Assembly (NCBI RefSeq): GCF_026967985.1
Contig: NZ_JAPVBJ010000002.1
Location: 290,349 to 354,348 of the forward strand
Origin: Modestobacter sp. VKM Ac-2984
GTDB taxonomy: Bacteria; Actinomycetota; Actinomycetes; Mycobacteriales; Geodermatophilaceae
Direction of reading: 5' to 3'
Length of the DNA: 64,000 nucleotides
Position 1 is the first letter of the stretch; the number at the start of each line of letters is the position of its first letter. The notes under the pieces were generated by a model. That model had not been told where the DNA came from and made no database searches. It saw nothing but the letters and a program-made list of their open reading frames with translations. The translations under genes were made by a program, and so were the position numbers. Of this stretch, positions 60,736 through 64,000 are shown one piece after another.

Positions 60736-61236
60736 TCAGCGCTCCTCGAGGGCACGGGCGGGCAGGACGGCGCGCAGCCGGGCGAGACCGCGGGTGGTCT
60801 GGCTCTTCACGGTGTTGACCGAGCAGCCCAGTGCGGCTGCGGTGGCGGCCTCGCCGAGGTCCTCGCCGTAGCGGAGCACCAGGACTGCGCGCATCCGCGG
60901 CGGCAGGGTGGCCAGCGCCGTCGCCATGGCGTCGCGCTCGGCGAACGCGTCGGTCTGGTCGGGCTCGGGGGCGTCGTGCGCCGGGAGGGAGACGATCTCC
61001 TGGGTGGTGCGCCGGCGGCGCCAGCTCGCGGCGCTGGTCACCAGCACCTTGCGCACGTAGGGGTAGGCGTCCGTGCCGGAGATCCGGCCCCAGTGCCGGT
61101 AGGCCTTGAGCAGGGCGGTCTGCAGCAGGTCCTCGGCGTGGCCGCGGTCGGCGGTCAGCAGGAAACCGACCCGCAGCAGGTCGTCGGAGCGTGCGGCGAC
61201 GAACGCCTCGAACGCTGCCTCGTGCTCGGCTCTCAC
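60736..61236 (-). CDS. SigE-family RNA polymerase sigma factor
   Basis: A 166-aa actinobacterial SigE-family (sigma-70, ECF-like) sigma factor with region 2 (LLTADRGHAEDLLQTALLKA, then YRHWGRI) and region 4 (LPPRMRAVLVLRYGEDLGEA with the helix-turn-helix LGCSVNTVKSQTTRGLARL). No region 3 or extra domains. The start at GTG 61236 has ggggggatcc upstream. It directs RNA polymerase to specific promoters; its regulon and signal are unknown. Confidence 0.93.
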   Translation of the reverse strand: MRAEHEAAFEAFVAARSDDLLRVGFLLTADRGHAEDLLQTALLKAYRHWGRISGTDAYPYVRKVLVTSAASWRRRRTTQEIVSLPAHDAPEPDQTDAFAERDAMATALATLPPRMRAVLVLRYGEDLGEAATAAALGCSVNTVKSQTTRGLARLRAVLPARALEER

Positions 61237-61375
61237 CGGATCCCCCCGTCGTCACCCTGTAAGACGCGGTGAGCACGGCCGGAGGGGTGTCTCCGTGACC
61301 TCATCGTGATCATCTGGCGTTCTCGGCGGACACCCGGCACTGTGACTCACGACACATCGAGCAGTGGAGGTGGCC

Positions 61376-61576
61376 GTGCAGATCAGCAGGGAGCAGTTGG
61401 TCCAGGTGCTGCGCACCGAGGGGGACAACGACACCGCGGACAAGGTGGAAGGAGACCTGCCGGAGCAGATCGACACCGACCGGGACGGCGATGCGCTGGC
61501 CGCGGCGGGGCTCGACCGCACCCAGCTGATGGCCAAGCTGGCCGGCGGTTCGTTCGGGGGCACGCTGGCCCCCTGA
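61376..61576 (+). CDS. Small acidic protein of unknown function
   Basis: A 66-aa protein from GTG 61376, chosen because ggaggtggcc precedes it. An earlier GTG at 61364 would add four residues. The sequence is acidic and helical (VQISREQLVQVLRTEGDNDT, then ADKVEGDLPEQIDTDRD) with a Gly-rich end (LAGGSFGGTLAP). I recognise no domain. It lies divergent from the sigma factor gene and convergent with the DUF1801 gene. Confidence 0.6.
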   Translation: MQISREQLVQVLRTEGDNDTADKVEGDLPEQIDTDRDGDALAAAGLDRTQLMAKLAGGSFGGTLAP

Positions 61577-61580
61577 GCGC

Positions 61581-61967
61581 TCACCGCAGGTTGCTGCGCC
61601 GCCCCAGGGCGATGGCCTGGTGCACGAACTCGGCGACGGCATCTGCCGCCTCCGGGGTGGGGGCGGCGACGAACTCCAGGGAGCGGACCGTGCGGCCGGT
61701 GCCGCGGAGCAGTCCCTCGGGGTCGGGCAGCTGTGTGCCGCGCTCGAAGACGAGGGTCACCCCGGTGTCGCGGGGGAACAGGCCGCAGACGAAGCCGGCC
61801 TGCGGGTGGCGGTGGTTGGTGCTGTGCCAGCCGGTCCGCACCCGCTCCTGCAGCTCCGGGTACGCCGTCCGGAGCAGGTCGCGCAGGTCCAGCGTGGCCC
61901 TCGCCACGGCGAGTGGGTGGCCGGCCAGCAGCTGCTGGATCTCGTCGGGAGGAGCCGGAGCGCTCAT
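61581..61967 (-). CDS. DUF1801 (YdhG-like) protein
   Basis: A 128-aa protein with the DUF1801 fold: ATLDLRDLLRTAYPELQERV, then HPQAGFVCGLFPRDTGVTLV, a putative small-molecule-binding beta-barrel of unknown function related to Fe-S-scaffold-like/YdhG proteins. The start ATG 61967 is preferred; an alternative at 61982 adds five residues. Confidence 0.75.
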   Translation of the reverse strand: MSAPAPPDEIQQLLAGHPLAVARATLDLRDLLRTAYPELQERVRTGWHSTNHRHPQAGFVCGLFPRDTGVTLVFERGTQLPDPEGLLRGTGRTVRSLEFVAAPTPEAADAVAEFVHQAIALGRRSNLR

Positions 61968-62030
61968 GGCAGCACTGTGCACCCGCCCACCGACGGTCCT
62001 GGGTCGGCCAGGACCGTCGGTGGGGTGCGG

Positions 62031-63242
62031 CTACCCGGCGAAGGGGCGCTCGCGGGCCAGTTCCTCCTTGGCGACCCCGCGGATGTGCACCGCGTCCGGG
62101 CCGTCGACGATCCGCAGCGTGCGGGCGCTGGCGTAGAACCGGGCCAGCACGGTGTCGCCGCTGACCCCGGCACCACCGTGGATCTGGATCGCCCGGTCGA
62201 TGACGTCCAGGGCCACCCGCGGTGCGGCGACCTTGATCGCGGAGATCTCGGTGCGGGCGCCCTTGGCCCCGAACCGGTCGATCAGGTCGGCGGTCTGCAG
62301 CACGTAGAGCCGGGCCTGGTCGATCTCGATCCGGGAGAGCGCGATCGACTCCCGCACGGTGCCCTGCTCGGCCAGCGGCCGGCCGAAGGCGACCCGGGAC
62401 TTCGCCCGTTCCACCATCAGCGCCAGCGCCCGCTCGGCCATGCCGATGGCGCGCATGCAGTGGTGGATGCGGCCGGGGCCGAGCCGGGCCTGGGCGATCA
62501 TGAAGCCGTCGCCCTCGCCGGAGAGGATGTTGCCCACCGGCACCCGGACGTCGGTGAACCGCAGCTCCGAGTGTCCGTGCTGGTCCTGGTAGCCGAACAC
62601 CGGCAGGTGCCGGACGATCTCCAGGCCCGGGGTGTCGCGCGGCACCAGCACCATCGACTGCTGGCGATGCGGCGGGCCGTCCGGGTCGGTCTTGCCCATC
62701 AGGATGAAGATCTCGCAGCGCTCGTCCGCGGCGCCGCTGGTCCACCACTTGCGGCCGTTGATGACGTACTCGTCGCCGTCCCGGACGATCGAGGTCTGGA
62801 TGTTGCGGGCGTCGGAGCTGGCGACGTCCGGCTCGGTCATGGCGAAGCCGGAGCGGATCTCGCCCTCCAGCAGCGGGGTGAGCCAGCGGGCCTTCTGCTC
62901 CTCGGTGCCGAAGAGCATCAGGGTCTCCATGTTCCCGGTGTCCGGGGCCCCGCAGTTGGTCGCCTCCGGCGCGATCACCGGCGACCAGCCCATGATCTCG
63001 GCGATCGAGGCGTACTCGAGGTTGGTCATGCCCCCGAGTTCGTGGTGGAAGAGGTTCCACAGGCCGCGCGTGCGCGCCTCGGCCTTGAGGTCCTCCAGGA
63101 CGGGTGGATGGGCGTGGTCGTCGTGGCCGCGCGCAGCGCGCCACTCCTCGTACACGGGCTCAGCGGGGAAGACCTGCTCCCGCATGAAGTCCCACATCCG
63201 GCCACTGACGTCCTCGGCCTTGGCGGAGAGGGTGAAGTCCAT
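62031..63242 (-). CDS. Acyl-CoA dehydrogenase
   Basis: A 403-aa flavoprotein of the acyl-CoA dehydrogenase superfamily. FAD/substrate segments are [49 protein letters not shown] and [13 protein letters not shown]. The C-terminal segment [20 protein letters not shown] and the overall pattern resemble the FadE2/ACAD10-11 group rather than classical short-chain enzymes. It oxidises an acyl-CoA to its enoyl-CoA and passes electrons to ETF. Which acyl chain is unknown, and no beta-oxidation partner is nearby. Confidence 0.92.
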   Translation of the reverse strand: MDFTLSAKAEDVSGRMWDFMREQVFPAEPVYEEWRAARGHDDHAHPPVLEDLKAEARTRGLWNLFHHELGGMTNLEYASIAEIMGWSPVIAPEATNCGAPDTGNMETLMLFGTEEQKARWLTPLLEGEIRSGFAMTEPDVASSDARNIQTSIVRDGDEYVINGRKWWTSGAADERCEIFILMGKTDPDGPPHRQQSMVLVPRDTPGLEIVRHLPVFGYQDQHGHSELRFTDVRVPVGNILSGEGDGFMIAQARLGPGRIHHCMRAIGMAERALALMVERAKSRVAFGRPLAEQGTVRESIALSRIEIDQARLYVLQTADLIDRFGAKGARTEISAIKVAAPRVALDVIDRAIQIHGGAGVSGDTVLARFYASARTLRIVDGPDAVHIRGVAKEELARERPFAG

Positions 63243-63310
63243 GGACGGACGTTAGCGCCGGACGTGACGCAGGACGCACCGGGGTCTGGCACCCGGTGCC
63301 AGACGCACGA

Positions 63311-63340
63311 CCGCCCGGACACCGGGTGGTGTCCGGGCGG
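63311..63340 (-). terminator. Terminator after the DUF4383 gene
   Basis: A perfect 13-bp stem pairs 63311-63323 (ccgcccggacacc) with 63328-63340 around a 4-nt loop, 34 bp beyond the DUF4383 stop on the minus strand. Confidence 0.75.
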
Positions 63341-63373
63341 CCGTGGTCACGAGGTGTGCGGGCTCGACCGCCG

Positions 63374-63835
63374 TCAGCGACGCAGGGACTCGTCCGGTCC
63401 GCGCGCGGTGTCCACGGTCTTCACCGGGCCCAGGGCGATGGCCAGGCCGGCGATGACGCTGGCCAGGTGCAGCCAGTTGTCGGCCCAGTTGATGCTCAGG
63501 AAGTTCAGCGAGTCGTCCCCGCCCGCGGCGAAGAGGCCGTAGACGAAGGCGGCGCCGTAACCGACGGCCAGCAGCCAGCCGTACACGCGGGCGGTGCTCA
63601 GCTTGCTGGCCAGCGCGATGCCGGCCAGCCCGATGACCAGGTGGACGATGTTGTGCAGCGGGTTGATGCCGAACCCGAGGATCGTCTCGTCGGTGTGCTC
63701 GGCGAAGTCGTCGAAGCCGGTGATGAAGAAGCCGACGATGCCGACGATCGTGTAGACGACACCGATCGCCAGGGCGAGCATCTGCGGCCAGGTCATGCCT
63801 CGACGGCCGGCGCCGGGCAGGTCTGCAGTGGACAT
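63374..63835 (-). CDS. DUF4383 membrane protein
   Basis: A 153-aa integral membrane protein with four hydrophobic segments: MLALAIGVVYTIVGIVGFFI, NIVHLVIGLAGIALAS, GWLLAVGYGAAFVYGLFAAG and LHLASVIAGLAIALGPV. The NPLHNIVHLVIGL motif is typical of DUF4383. It is a common actinobacterial protein of unknown function. ATG 63835 has ggaggcaccc upstream. Confidence 0.88.
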   Translation of the reverse strand: MSTADLPGAGRRGMTWPQMLALAIGVVYTIVGIVGFFITGFDDFAEHTDETILGFGINPLHNIVHLVIGLAGIALASKLSTARVYGWLLAVGYGAAFVYGLFAAGGDDSLNFLSINWADNWLHLASVIAGLAIALGPVKTVDTARGPDESLRR

Positions 63836-63912
63836 GGGTGCCTCCGTGTTGTCACTGCCCGCCAGGTGCTCGGCGGGCCTGCACAGCCAGTTCCCAGACT
63901 CCAGGTACGAAA

Positions 63913-63942
63913 ACGGCCGCCACCCGATCGGGTGGCGGCCGT
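63913..63942 (-). terminator. Intrinsic terminator of the gene entering from the right
   Basis: A perfect 13-bp stem pairs 63913-63925 (acggccgccaccc) with 63930-63942 around GATC. On the minus strand it is followed by TTTTCG, a classical U-tract, so it ends the gene that stops at 63958. Confidence 0.8.
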
Positions 63943-63957
63943 TGCCGAACCGTCATC

Positions 63958-64000
63958 TCAGGCCGGGCGGGGTGTCGCCTTCGGCCGCCGGACGACGAAC
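63958..64000 (-). CDS. C-terminal end of an unknown gene (partial)
   Basis: The last 13 codons and stop (FVVRRPKATPRPA) of a minus-strand gene entering from beyond the window. I prefer this frame because its third codon positions are almost all G or C, and because a U-tract terminator follows 16 bp later. The product cannot be named. Confidence 0.4.
   Translation of the reverse strand, partial: FVVRRPKATPRPA

Noticed and set aside
63860-63900. cagccagttcccaga near the right end as a fourth copy of the 15-bp motif
   Set aside because: It lacks the leading GTGA and the CACT end, so only 7-8 contiguous bases match.
1-64000. tRNA, rRNA or CRISPR arrays
   Set aside because: I saw no cloverleaf with GTTCRANYC-type TΨC arms in a plausible context, no rRNA motifs and no regularly spaced direct repeats.

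Overview
The window is very GC-rich, with GC-saturated third codon positions, many GTG starts and ATGA/GTGA gene overlaps. It carries two sequences that match the actinobacterial LexA (SOS) box, a 13E12/DUF222 HNH protein, a SigE-type sigma factor and an LCP cell-wall ligase. Together with a large chemotaxis locus and a radical-SAM spore-photoproduct-lyase-like protein, this points to a motile, UV-exposed actinobacterium. Geodermatophilaceae (Blastococcus, Geodermatophilus, Modestobacter) is my best guess, by inference only.

Positions 1-12.7 kb hold a chemotaxis island on the + strand: the end of cheW, four chemoreceptor genes with nearly identical signalling domains but different sensory domains, one unknown gene, and then cheB-cheR-cheY-cheX-cheY-cheX-like with start/stop overlaps. 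A good sigma-28-type promoter lies in front of cheB. CheA is not in the window and presumably lies upstream of cheW.

Positions 12.7-31.8 kb are a mixed housekeeping and stress region: an alpha/beta hydrolase, an AAA ATPase with a perfect SOS box upstream, a VTT-domain (DedA-like) membrane protein, a holin-like membrane protein, the large NAD-glutamate dehydrogenase, a PGPGW membrane protein, an amidase, YaaA, a PP2C phosphatase, the SPL-like radical SAM protein, a 13E12 protein whose start codon lies inside an SOS box, exonuclease III, an acyl-ACP desaturase and an LCP protein.

Positions 31.8-47.8 kb form a complete L-rhamnose catabolism module. A lacI-lutABC operon runs divergently from rhaM-rhaI-rhaD-rhaB around one LacI-type operator. 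The aldolase/dehydrogenase RhaD yields lactate, which LutABC can oxidise to pyruvate, so both halves of the route meet at one control point. Converging on rhaB is an operon of a DeoR regulator, a rhamnose-type ABC transporter (rhaS, rhaT, rhaP, rhaQ) and a ketose 3-epimerase.

Positions 48-59 kb hold a tripartite tricarboxylate transporter (TTT) region: tctB-tctA-tctC, a ThDP-dependent decarboxylase-like enzyme, a two-subunit CoA-transferase and a second tctC in one overlapping operon. A divergent LysR gene, a third tctC and a divergent aldehyde dehydrogenase follow. A 15-bp motif, GTGAGCCAGNNCACT, occurs once at the tctB/lysR promoter and twice between tctC3 and the aldehyde dehydrogenase gene, 31-42 bp before each start codon. 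This is a strong candidate for a shared operator of an undescribed carboxylate-use regulon.

Positions 59-64 kb carry small membrane proteins, a SigE-family sigma factor with a membrane-anchored partner, a DUF1801 protein, an acyl-CoA dehydrogenase, a DUF4383 membrane protein and the end of one further minus-strand gene. I saw no tRNA, rRNA, CRISPR array, transposase or phage integrase.
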